From Kudoa neothunni (Eukaryota > Cnidaria): a DNA stretch of 64,000 bases. The DNA lies in NCBI GenBank assembly GCA_964304625.1, contig OZ199839.1:3534001-3598000 (forward strand), written 5' to 3'. Below the pieces are notes generated by a model. That model was not told where the DNA came from and did not search any database. It saw only the letters and a list, made by a program, of their open reading frames with translations. This document shows, piece by piece, positions 1 through 17,414 of the stretch. A program made the position numbers and the translations under genes. The first letter of the stretch is position 1. Each line of letters starts with the position of its first letter.

Positions 1-45
1 TCTTAACTGGTTTATTTTTTTGACATGAATGCCTCGTATTGATAG

Positions 46-2050
46 GATCTGAGAATGGTGACCAACGAGAACGAACGCCTCAAACAAGAGCTTCAACACA
101 CCTTGGATAACATTAGGAACAATGCCGAATTTATTGAATTGGAACACAAATGCAAATCGCTCGAAAGTTATGTGAATTTGTACAAAAAACAACTAAAAGA
201 TCTTGGTTCAAGAGTGGAATCACTTAAAAAACGAAGCCGCCGATTCAAAAAGTGCATTAGAAAGACCACATTCACAAAACTAATCAACTCGAATCTGATA
301 TGAACACACTACAGGCGAAACATCTTGCGGAATTAACAAAAAATAAGGAGTTGAACCAAGAATTAGAACTAAATAGATCCAGTCACACATTCCAACTAAA
401 CGAACTTCAAAAACAACACACCACCACTCAATCCGAACTGGAAACAACTAGGAATAATCTATTCGAACAAGAAAACAAAGTGATTGACCTCACAAAAACA
501 ATAGCCAACCTATCAATCAACAACAACGATAAAACTACCGACAAACCCAAAGCCAAAGAACCTCAAATTGATGATGGAAAAAATTGGAAAGAAATGTACA
601 ATTTGGAAAAAATGAAAAAAGATCAAGCCATCAAAAAATTGGAATGAGATGATTTTTTTATTTAACAAAAAAGGTAAAACCATCAAACCAGTAATCAATT
701 CCTCAGCTGTTCAAGAAACTAAAACCACCAAAAAACTGCAAATGGAACTACGCAATGAACGACTCCGATATGAGAAACTGATGCTGGAGAAGCAAGCTGC
801 TCTCTTCGATTACAATGAAGTTATAACACGTTTAGAAACAAAAATCAGCAAACTTAAGGTGAAAAATGAACAACTCCAAAGTTTCATACATGCTGCCACA
901 AACAAACCCTCCATTACGTCGGTTTCGTCCAGCTATGGCCAAGTTAGGCCTTGTGAAAGCGATGATCGAGATCCTAATAATAAAAATATTTTGAATGTTG
1001 TCAGCCACGATGAGCTTCACAGATTCTCTGTCTCAAATGTGGATCATATCGTCAAGGACATGGCCAGCGAAAATGGACCCCTTCTATTCGGCCGTCTCCA
1101 CTGTCGAAGACTGTGGCGGCGGAAACGTGCTATTCCGTTCATCTACACTTGCCACTAAACCTAATGTCCACTTCGAAGGCTACATTTGGCTGATTCCTTA
1201 CAACAAATTGAAACGATCGTCACGCAAACTTCCATGGAAAAAATACTATGCAGTTCTCACTCTAACACATTTTGTGATATACACCGAAAAGGTAGATAAG
1301 GAAAATCCCAAAAAAATTTTCAAAAAAATCAACATTGAAGATATCCGACAAGCTTCCCCCATCGCTCATAACGACTTTAGAAAAGCCGACCCTAAAGACG
1401 TCACCAAAATTTTCTGTGTCAAATATTATGATGATGATCTTGCCAATGTTTACCAACAAACTAGAAGATAAATCCAACTATCGATCAGACAAAAAAACCA
1501 CTGATCCTCCCAATATCAATGATTTCAAAGGACATCAACTTGTCGCTACCAATACCGATAGTCAACCCTTCTGTGGTGCATGTTCACTCAATCTTTCAAT
1601 CAATGTCACCGCGTGAGCATCTCCATAGATGCTATGAATGCAAATTCTGCTACCTTAAATTCCACTTTTTCCATGTTACCTCCAACGATGAGACTATCTC
1701 CCGATTGCTCCAAACTACCAAACAACATTGGAAGTGTTCATCAGAAAAGTTATGTGAACAGCAACTTTGTTGTCGATATGTTTATTCTCACAGCATCCGT
1801 CGATGATTGCACAAAATGGCTGTATTCTTTCAACCAACTGGCTCAAGTCAGCTTATCCATGGGTGATCTCGTGGACCAAAAATCCAAACCTAACACAGAA
1901 ACAATCGCCTCCAACTCATCAAAGGGTTCTAAAATTATGTAGTTTTATGTTTATGATGTTATTGTTTAACTTTTTTTGTGTAGAACCAGGAGATCTAGTT
2001 TCCTTCTAAGATTGAGTCCCTCCAAGAGCAAAGGATTTTCCACCTCGTGA
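46..2050 (+). CDS. ROCK: Rho-associated protein kinase (ROCK), C-terminal half, partial at the window edge
   Basis: ROCK is a Rho-GTP-activated Ser/Thr kinase acting on myosin light chain and actin. Only the regulatory half is here. About 46-900 encodes charged coiled coil. About 1170-1450 is the first half of a PH domain (EGYIWL, LPWKKYYAVLT, KIFCVKYYDDD). It is interrupted by a C1-type zinc finger at about 1520-1660 (FKGHQLV, FCGAC, HRCYEC). The PH second half follows at about 1770-1850 (DMFILTAS, CTKWLYSF). A PH domain split by C1 is specific to ROCK and separates it from MRCK and citron. An acceptor at 43-45 begins the first visible exon; an intron at 1939-1983 precedes a short tail ending in TGA at 2048-2050. 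The frame must change near 225, 260, 647, 1080, 1455, 1600 and 1700, some at A runs, so either the assembly is poor here or the copy is decaying. The kinase domain lies upstream of the window. Confidence 0.82.
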
Positions 2051-3219
2051 TCCACAAATTCTTCTTTAACATTACTATTGGTTCCTATCTTCTCAATGTA
2101 TACACTTACGGACATAGAGTCCGTTCGATCAGTAATTGCTTACCATTTGATATATTCATTACTGTTTACATAAAATCCTTTTTGTTTCTATTCAGTGGGT
2201 TATTTTTCGCACGTTGAATTCAATTGTTGGCATAGTATATCTCACATAGTATAGAAATATTTATAATCGTTTTTTTATTCTCTCTCACTCATGTTCATTT
2301 ATCTATCATTCTGCCATTCCATTCTACCATTCTCTCATTAGGAAATTTGAATAGTTTCAAAAATGTGTATCCACGTTTGAAGATTATTGATAGAAAAATT
2401 TGTATGAACCTTTGTTGATAATTTTGACAAGGATTAATAAGAGTCAGATATTTACGAAATAATATTATACAATAATATTTCATTTAAATTGTAATTTTTG
2501 GCGCCAAATTTGTGATTTCCCATCATTTAACTATACAGTAAGTATTAATTTTCCGGTGCGTTCAGAAATTTAATCGTCAACTTTTCTTTTAAATTTTTTG
2601 TCTTTAATACGATTATGTAATTTTTCCGGCGCTACATTAAACTCTAGCGCGAAATCCCAGATTTTGCTGGTAATGAGTGATGGAATGTATTAGGTGTTTA
2701 GTTGTTTTTATAACGGGATAAATGTGATAAATGTCGAGTTAAAATATATTTAAATATAAAATTAAAATTTGCAAATTTTTGTCATTATTTACTTTGATAA
2801 ATTTTCAAATTTGTTACTATTTTTTAGCTTTACTCAATTACATTAATTAGAATAAACATAGATTTTCTGAAAAAGTACAAATCGGAAATATATAGAAAAT
2901 TAATAAATATTTATAGCTTATTTTACGAATTATTGAAAATAGATGACTTTCTAGGAATTGAAAAAAAGTTAAACTAATATTTTAGTTATAAATTTGAGGA
3001 TTAGTTTATAAACTATAAAAAGAATTACAAATCAGGATGATATAATAAAAATGAATTATTCCAAATATCACTCATTTCGAAAATTTTATGAAAGATCATA
3101 ATTTGATTTTAAACAATTATCTGTGACTGTGAGCAGAAAATAACAGTTTTGCTATTTTAGTACGATTTTCCGATTTTTATATAAATCTATCATTTCTTAC
3201 TAACATAAAAATTGTCCGG

Positions 3220-4260
3220 TTAAAAAAATACGACTGAATTAAAAAATTAACAATTTAATCAAATATATGAATGTGTTTTTAACTTGAATAAGTTAATTAT
3301 TGGTTAACAATCAATTAGTTTTATCGAAAGACTTTTCTCTTTAATGATAAACAAACCATTAGATTGTTTCGGATTTTGTATTTTGTATTGAACTGATCAT
3401 AATTTAGCAAAAATCTTGTAATAATATCGATATGATGAAATAAACTATTTCTTATTTATTCATCGAATGTTAATTAATGCGGGCGGACAGTCTTTTTCAA
3501 CAGTACTCATAATTGCAGATCCAAAAATTACCTCTAACATCCGATATTTCATATTCCTGTACATTTTTCATATCATATTATATTAATTCTATCCTAAAAT
3601 AACCCAATATTTAGTTTAATATAAATGTTACCGTTTGGAAATAGGAAATAACTTTCGTTTAATAGCTTCAGTTTTACATAAATAATTATTTAATCAAATA
3701 TAGAAAATTATTCAAGTAATTGTCACAGCTTTTATGTAATTAAGTGTATGCAAACTCAACAAAAAGTAGCAACTTTTTGGAAAAATTAAAATAATTTTAG
3801 TCTTATACTATCAACGTGATAGAAATAAAATGAAATATTTTTAGGTATATTTCAATAGGTTGATTGTTATTTCAAAGCTTGCAACGAAACATAAAATGTT
3901 TGAAAACTCTACGACAGTTGTAAATCGTTTTAGGATATGAAAAACACAGTATTTAGTTACATACTTTACCACCATGTTTATTTCTGCGTTCATTTCGCAC
4001 TCCTTTCTTCATGCGAATATTAAAGCTCAATTTTACTTTTGATATAAAAGCGCAAATAATAATCTTAATAAAAACGTCCAAAATCATACTTTTAGTAATT
4101 TAGCTGATACCTTAAATCTTACATTTTTGGAATTATTTCTAAAATGCATAAATTAAAAACAAAACTTTTTTGGTTGTATCAATGTGGTAAGTATAATTTA
4201 ACAAGGATGAATATATTTTTTTCCGCCTCGTAATTCAACACTCAACGATTGGAGCTATTA
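3220..4260 (+). repeat. Old dispersed repeat, copy 1
   Basis: Reads in the same direction as 43540-44310, with many short matching blocks in the same order (for example an ATAAACA(A/C)ACCATT block followed by TTTCGGA, then a block ending in AATAAAC). Similarity is patchy and judged by eye. No coding content is recognised. It may be an ancient transposon or a duplicated segment. Confidence 0.4.
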
Positions 4261-5042
4261 CCTATCCTTGCTTAAACAAAATATTTTTTATATAACGTAA
4301 TAAAAAATTCAAATTACATATTTTATCATAATTATTGCAAAATATTAGAAACGAAACATTTATATAAAGGTGATATTATATTACACTAATAAAAATTATG
4401 GTCGGTTAATTAAGCTCTTTACTTCATTTAACGGTTAAATAAGCCAAATAAAAATAACCAATCAGTATAATTCACTACAAGAATGTTTCAAAAAATGGAT
4501 ATATAATATTTATTTGATCCGTCGGATATCTTGCTCTTATCGATTTTTGATAATTTATTGAAAGCATGTAACTTTATTGGTCAATTGGTCATGCAAATCG
4601 TTTACGAGGTTCAGTAAATTCCGATTCTTATTTTATATTACAACAAAGACGAGACCAACTCACATTTTATGTTGTGCCGAATAGAATTTAACGACATTTT
4701 TATTCATATAGAGTTAGATTTTAATATAAACTTTTAAATTTTGTATTTATTCAAATCTATTAATGAAATCTCTGATCTCCATTTTATCGACTTTTTAAAA
4801 TTTTAATAGAAAATTATTTAACAAGACATTTTAGCTTAAATTTATATCAGAGGACAGATCAATATTCTAACATAAAACTTGGAATGTAACATCATTAAGA
4901 AAGTATAATTAAATGATTAATCTACAATTTAGACAAAGAATCAAGTTAAAATTACGTCATGGTTTCATTTTTAAAGATATAGACCACTTCTAAGCAGATA
5001 AAAATGCTGTCACACCTAATCACAGTCTAAATATATATCTTC

Positions 5043-5435
5043 TTGAACCCTTTGAACCCCAATGTTGCCATTTCGTGACATTTTAATTTTGTGAATGTTT
5101 TAACCATTTAATTATATTTTTTAAATCTATCCTTATTATAATATAATTAATGTCAATTTTATTTTATATAAATGAATTATATAAATTTGCGTGTTTTATA
5201 TCTAGAGCAATGCAGATGAATATCTAACTCTACGGCAAGTATAAAAAAGGCTAAAACTATCCTACAATTGAACTTGGTATTTTGAGGTTTCAGTAAAATT
5301 AAAAAATATACACACATAATATTAAATAAGTTTATTCTAAAAATGAATCAAAGAAAAAAATATGTTTTGATACTTATACTATAGGGGACAGATTAATCCA
5401 TGTTGTCATTTGGCAACATTGGGCCCTCGATTTAA
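5043..5435. mobile_element. Small TTAA (piggyBac-like) MITE
   Basis: About 390 bp with inverted ends. The left end reads CCCCAATGTTGCCA; the reverse complement of the right end reads GCCCAATGTTGCCA. The right end finishes in TTAA (5432-5435); the left equivalent is TTGA. Just inside each end is an interrupted palindrome of the type GTTGCCATTTGGCAAC. It has no coding capacity. A third copy of the same end (CCCAATGTTGCCATTTGG) stands alone near 5955. Confidence 0.6.
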
Positions 5436-7147
5436 GTGTGTTTATACTCCTTGGAATGGATTCTGACTAAATTGGAGGAGGAATAAATAGAGCATACTTT
5501 TTAACAATCATATTATTACCAAGTGGGCACAAATCAGACGTTGGACTGGATCGGATTCCATTTTGTATAGTCAATATGGTGGTATTGTACCCGAATACAG
5601 TTCTAGTGATGGGGAGTAAGATGACTACCGTGTAAATTAGACAATGGACGCGAAAAACTAAATAAACAATGGTATTGAAATAACTGATATTTTTTTATAA
5701 GTTGAAGATATTATATGTGAATGTTTCATTTATTTCAACCGATTCTTCAATGATAGATTATTGGAACATATTTGCATTAAGTGTAATGTTCATTTGTGCC
5801 ACAATAAAAACAGAAACTGCTTTTTGGACTATCGAAATTGTAATAAATAATTTAATATATCATTTCTTATGGTGGAAGAGAAATTTTTTGTTTCAAAACA
5901 AAGTAACATAAAAGCGAGTACACGCGCACCCCCACATATTCAAATAAGCCCCGTCCCAATGTTGCCATTTGGCACCATGTGTGTATCTTTTTAATTTTTG
6001 AAATGAGTGCTTCACTTTTTTGGATATTTTATATAAATTTATTTCAAATTAAACACGATGAACAAAAAAAATTTTTCAGTGACTGAAGTAAATTCAGGGT
6101 TAAAAAATAAGAAAGTTACAATGTTACATAAAAATAGACAGTGCAAGATATTTTACGTTGTTAGGCTTAATACCAACTATTACTTACTCTGCCGTTTCAT
6201 AGAATCAAATAAAAAAGCCATTTAAATTAAATTAGCTTCCATATCTTATTTTTTGGAATAGGAAATTATTGATAAAAGAACACCCAAAAATATTACACAT
6301 ACAACGTCCTTACATGATTTTAAACTGTTTCTAACGGAAATTACACAACAAATAAATTAAGATCTATTTTTGTATTTATGGAAGAATAACTTTCGCGCAC
6401 CCTCCCCAAAGAAATACTGTTCTAGAAGCTTAACACTTAAAACATGATTCTTGTCAAATTTCGTGGCTATTAATGAATCTTGACTAAATATCTGTTAAGA
6501 ATTACTCAAAAAGAGAAAAAAATATCGGGTTAGATTGAGAAATAAATTTTTTTTATGATATATATTTAGAAAAAAATACATTTTGCCAGTTCAGGTTATA
6601 TTAAGCTGTTAGTTATTTATTCATTCAAATAAAGGTTGGGTAAGATATGGCTCACCATCATTCTGTAACTCATCCACATGCGTCATTAACCAATGACAAA
6701 AATTATCATTTTTTTATCACTTAGCATCTACTTCCTATTAAATCTAACGCGGCTCTCCAGCCATGTTACAAATGGTACATATAAAATATTTTTGTTTAAT
6801 TCATTATAATGGTTTGTTATGCAAAAAAAGAGCATTTTATTATGAAAATTTTACACATAATTGGGATCCGTTATTAATAAAATTTAAACAACACTATTTG
6901 CCAGAAAACAAATTAATGAATGCTGTTCCTCAACTCGAAATTTACAGTTACGCTTTGATGAATTTTGAGAGAAGCTTGATTAAGCGAAATTCATTATAGT
7001 TGTCTAATAAGAGAATAATTTCAAGATTATTTTCACATTACAAACTACATTATTTTCTCTAAACTTCATCTGTAAAGTATCTATTAATCATAATTTTATA
7101 CGAAAAATATTTCCGAATCGATTTTAGTAGTAAATATCATATGAGCA

Positions 7148-7158
7148 GGGGGGGGGGG
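7148..7158 (+). repeat. Homopolymer of 11 G
   Basis: Eleven consecutive G in otherwise very AT-rich sequence; its true length is uncertain in any assembly. Confidence 0.9.
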
Positions 7159-9554
7159 CAATCGAAGAGATTGTGTTAGATTAAACTTATTGACTGCGAA
7201 TATAATTTTCTTGCAATCATACAATGAGAATTCGTAGGTATATAGGAAGAATATATTTTACTTATTTTTTATTTTGTGCTAAAATTTTGCAAAGTTTTAT
7301 ACAGTAGGTAATTGATTTTCCGTACTTTTACTTTTTCTTCGCTTATATATAATTATCAGAGTTAAAACTATTTCTGTAAATTAAGAAAGTTTATTTTATG
7401 AAATTAAAATTAAAAGTTTCAAGAAAAAAATCATTTATAAAGAAGTTTTTTTATAAAAATAGGGATTATCGATTTTTCGTAACTTTACGGCTCCAACCTT
7501 AATTTTCAAAATCCTTTGTTTTAATTAATTACATCCATGATAAAATTGTAAATAATTTAATAATATAGAAAAGTTTATCATTATTCCATTTTTTTTAAAT
7601 TAGCAAATAAAAGCCGTTAAATCTTTTACATTCTTTGGCGGTTTTGATCTCGTACCTATTTCTGCTTTGAAAACTGCCGAAACATTAATGTCGAATTGAT
7701 TTCCTCATGTAATATAAGTTTTGAATCATTCAGAAGAAAACTTTTGGATAAGAAATCAAAAAATAATTTTTATTATGTAGATTATAATTGGTTAAAAGCA
7801 TTAGAGCCAAGAAAACCGATTTATTTTAGATGATTAAATACGTAAAAAAATTAATTACTTATAGGAGATTTTATGATTATAGATCACGCCCTAATGTAAA
7901 AAAGGTCAATTATCTCGGGCATTCATTTATGCACTAAAAATTGTTACCATAACTAGTACAACAAATTGAGTGCTATTGCGGCAAAATTTACCGGCCTTCT
8001 TTGTACAGTTTATAGAAGACTACACTATTCAATCAACAAAACAATGCCAAATAATTTAAATATGTATAAATTTTTCAAGAGAAACTTTGATTCAAGTCTG
8101 GTATCCAATTTACATCTAGAAAAGACATCTTAAATAAATTATGAACTAATTTTTTACGTCCACTTCTGGTAATTGTTCAGACCGTTCTTTGATTTGTCAT
8201 CGCAAGAACTAACGAGTTTTTAACGGCAGTAAAAATTTACCTATTTAATATTAGTGAAATAAGATAGCAAGAATGATGATGAAGAAACATTTAAAATATA
8301 CTTAATTTGTTAAAATACTAATTTCAAAAATATTGTTAACAATTTGTGTCTCTGTATCTCAACTTTTAACAATGAAATTAAATTATATGACATCATACTT
8401 GTATTTTACAAAAAATTCAAAAAATCAACCATTATCTCTTAATAAATAAATAATTAATTTTTCAAAGTCCCACTACAAAAGTATTTCGGTTAAAAATCCC
8501 ATTATTGAAAATGATAACGATCTAAATGCATAGCCACCAGATTTCCTTAAATTTATGTTAGATAAAAAATCATTGTAAAAGTTAATAATTGTGAATTTAA
8601 TTATGTCACTTTAATATGAAATATTTTAATTTCCTGCGCATCCATACAAAGTACGGAAAATCGGCCAGTGGTGCATTTTCAGTAAACTTTCTCTGGTCAA
8701 GAGAGGTTTACGTAAAATCGATTAGCTACTGTATTTTAAGAAAAAAATATAAGGTGGATATCGGCATGATAAATTGTATTCAGGTGACACTAGTTTTGAC
8801 TGTATTTAATTATTTCTGCCCCCTAAGATCGCGGCTGATAGCCAAAAATAATTAAATCTGGCAGATTCTAAAAAATTAAATCAGTAGACAGGTTGTAAGC
8901 AAGATTTTTCCGAGATTAAAAATGTCCTGCACGCATGCGTACATGCAATTGAGAATTAAATTTTACCATGTCATTAGTCTCTGTCAAAAAAGTATTCCAT
9001 AATATTAACTTTAAGGTTCTATTGGTATTTATACCAAATATATTATTCTCCTAAACCCTCAATCCAATATCAATGGCCATTAATGCAAATGAAGCATTTC
9101 AGATGATTTAAATACCCACCACAGATTTATACGGATATATGTTCACTACACACAATCCAATTATTAAAATATAACTCAAAGGCGATCAAAAAACGTTTAG
9201 AATCACACAAAACCATTGCGATTATAAAGATACCAGTATTATCCTGAAAGTTTCACCAGGACTTATCCACTAATATAAGGCACCTAGAGCTCAAGGGTAG
9301 ATGTAAACATTAAGCTCCTACCCCAATCATATAAAAATTTTTGTGTTGAAAATTTAGATTTAGATAAAAACCAAAAATTATTCTCTCTATAAAAATCACG
9401 CCAATTCAACAAAAATTAAAGAACAACCAAGGCCGAACTAGTTAGGTTTAATAGGAAGAATACTCAAGTATATATAATCATGAAAGATGACGAATATATT
9501 TTTCAGTGCGACTAAAAGTAATTATAGAGTTTCGCATAATGAAATATTGAATTG

Positions 9555-14612
<5,058 letters not shown>

Positions 14613-16486
14613 TGGAACGTGTTTCTAATTAAAATAATGAATCAAACAAGATATTTCTTTATTGGGTGTAGTAGTGAAACCGAAGTCGCAAAATCATAAA
14701 TCGTTAAAAAATCAAAAAATCACAATAGCCTTGATTTCCAGCCTCTCAGTTTTATCGTACCACGTCCGAGCGAACAGCTTCACTGCGCATCATATATTTT
14801 GAATTCATTAAATTTTCTATTATTAAAGTTTAGTTAAAATTTACATTAACCATATACCTTCCGGTCAGCCACGTTCAATTGAGATTTAGTGCCAAATCAC
14901 AATTACACCTGATTCGATCATACATCCTGCCTAATAATGTAGGATTTTACGAGTCTAAACATATTTTATAAACAATGTCTACAGGTCCGGCATATAAGTT
15001 TTATGATATTTTTGCTTTTTTTCAATGTGAAAATAAAATAAGGTTGGTTGTTTTATGATTTATATCACATTGTTTAAAAACATACATTTAAGGCAGTGTC
15101 TATTTTGCCGGAAGCGCTTTTTCTCCTAAAATAATAATTAAATCGCTATTATTTTTCCCGAAAAGTATCTTTTATAAATGCAGAATAGAAATTTAGTTTT
15201 ATTAATTCAGGGACATACTTTAACATACCTAATTTCTATCAATAAAATCCAAATGAAATCAAGGTACAGTATAACTATTGGGTTCATTCACATTTTAAAA
15301 TTCTTACAATAGGATAAATATTCCCATGGAATGATTTGTAAAACATTACAATTTAATAAAATATTCTATTTTCTATTTTCTAATTTGTAATTATTAATTT
15401 TTAAATAAATGGTACTGTGTAACTACATAAAATTGTGTTTGAATCCTGTATATCGCCATTTCTGTTACATTATTATTATCAACATAATAAAAAAACTTGT
15501 TTTCTTAAAGTCTATAACTGTATGTAATACAACGTTTAGTCTACCTCTCACTTCACTACTGTTGGCAACTTTATTCCTATAATTTCGTGAATTTCGCAAC
15601 ATGGATAAAATTCACATAGCTATCAAAAATAGATATTTAACTGTAGAATCATTCATAGTATCTAAGATTTCCATATCAGTTATTTATGATGTGTCATTAT
15701 CTCGAACTGCTTCTTGTATATCCATCCTCTTCTTTCATGATTCCTCAGTAACGAAACGTAGAGTAAAAATTTTTCTAAAGGGACTCTCATTACATTTTGG
15801 ATTTGAAATTTCTTGATTGTTGCTAATAATAAATTCAGACGCTAATTTGAATTAAATTAAGTCGATATATGAAAAGTAGGAAAATGAGCTACCACCTTAT
15901 CCATAAAATCCTAGTTGACAATAAGCGAGATTAACCCATCCAAAATCTTTTTAAGTAAATCGTATTGAGTCTCCGTTTGTTCAGACCTCACTGATGCTAT
16001 TTTTTTCAAAGAATCTAAGCTTCAAATATCGATTAAATGTAGAATTCGGAGCAGATCATTGACTCGGAATTTATGTAATAACTGGTTGCACACTACACAA
16101 ATTATGCTGAATATGAATATCTTTGAACATTCGAATAAATGATATGTAATAATTCTTTTTCCATCTCCTATTACAAATTTTATGTCATAAAAATCCATAT
16201 TCGTTTTCTTTCTAATAGAGTTAATATGTCTGCATGGTAACTTCATACTTATGTAGAAGAAACATGTGCAAATATTGAAATAAGTTTCGATTTAATTTCT
16301 TATTTCAACCTACATAATATTGTATGCATATGACGTTAATGATGTGTTTACATTATGGTAAAGTTTGAGTTTAATTTTTCAACAATTCGAGTTGTTACCT
16401 CTCTAACTAATAATCTTCCCGCTCAGTCTTCATATTTGATAAATAAATTAGCGGATCGCTGACAAAACCTCTATTGTTGAAAGTTT
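14613..16486. other. Intergenic region upstream of the aminopeptidase
   Basis: AT-rich. A 71-codon open frame at 15601-15816 (+) and a 74-codon one at 16022-16246 (-) have no recognised similarity and no splice context; I do not call them genes. The aminopeptidase promoter should lie in its first few hundred bases, but no clear element is visible. Confidence 0.5.
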
Positions 16487-16835
16487 TTCAATCATACCCG
16501 ATCCAGTAACAAAAGTGTTTCTGCTTTGAGTACGTATTCATAGATTCTTCAACCTTTCCACAGTTCAAGAATGTATCACCGACCTTTACGTTCGGCATAA
16601 TATCTTGAATAAGTAGTGTTAGATCAGACTCTCCTCCCATAATGATTGAACTCGGTATTATCAACGTTACAGCTGCATTCTAAATGTCATTTTGCTCGTT
16701 TATGGCGTTGCACTACATAAGATTAGTTTTATTAGAGAAATATACACTGATTCTTCGAAAACTTAAAGTATTGTGTATGGATACTTACACGAGAATTAAA
16801 AATATCGTCGATACATTTGGATGCCCAACTGTTAA
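16487..16835 (-). pseudogene. Broken relative of the adjacent membrane-protein gene
   Basis: Two exon-like blocks (16835-16799 and 16712-16487) are joined by an 86-nt GT-AG intron. The translation contains AAVTLII, then SDLTLLIQD, then KVGDTFL, in the same order as GVTMISA, KKITIED and GVEDTFL in the N-terminal ectodomain of the gene at 17415-20428. An in-frame TAG sits at 16680-16682, and no signal-peptide exon or downstream exons are seen. Likely a tandem duplicate in decay. The similarity is weak and judged by eye; it could instead be an unrelated small secreted-protein gene. Confidence 0.4.
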
Positions 16836-17414
16836 CTAAAAAATAAATGAAAATAAATTTATATTCTGCGTTTATAAAAGATATTTTTTGGAAAAAGTGA
16901 TAACGATTGAATAATTATTATAGGATAAAAAGCAGGGCCGGCAAAACAAATTTTGTCGAAATCAATGATGATATCGAGGAATTAAATCACGCGATTTATG
17001 ATTTAATTTCTAAGAAAATTCGAAGTTTTTGTACAAATAAACATTAATTAAAATAATTGCAACATTTCAAATTGTTAAAAAAATTATTGTCGCTATAGCA
17101 ATATAAATATGTTTTTGTTCGTTTTAAAATGAAATTTCCTACCAATTCTAATATTGAGATCATTATCTATACATCTAGGTCAAAATATCTTAATATTAAC
17201 ACCAAATTAAAAAAATATAAATCTTGTTTTTAATAACCCTAGTAATTTATTATTCCCTTTTTGAATGATTGATTGACTAGCAGTAAATATCAATTATTTA
17301 TTACAAATTTTTAGCACAACAGATTAATTATTTAAAAACAGCTGCGATGAAAAAACATACTAAAATTTATAAAGGTCAACAGATTCTTTTTAAAACATTT
17401 TTAAACAAAAATTT

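Larger units (their letters stand above)
2051..9554. other. AT-rich intergenic region
   Basis: About 7.5 kb between ROCK and the aminopeptidase. I see no convincing exon on either strand; short open frames here lack family similarity and intron context. It holds one small TTAA element (5043-5435), a lone matching element end near 5941-5985, an 11-base G run (7148-7158), and about 1 kb (3220-4260) that resembles 43540-44310. Confidence 0.6.

Noticed and set aside
225-1700. Programmed ribosomal frameshifting in ROCK
   Set aside because: Shifts go in both directions, have no common slippery site, and similar shifts fall at homopolymers in unrelated genes.
15601-15816. 71-codon open frame (+) with ATG after an AT-rich leader
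   Set aside because: No similarity recognised, no splice context, and such lengths occur by chance here.
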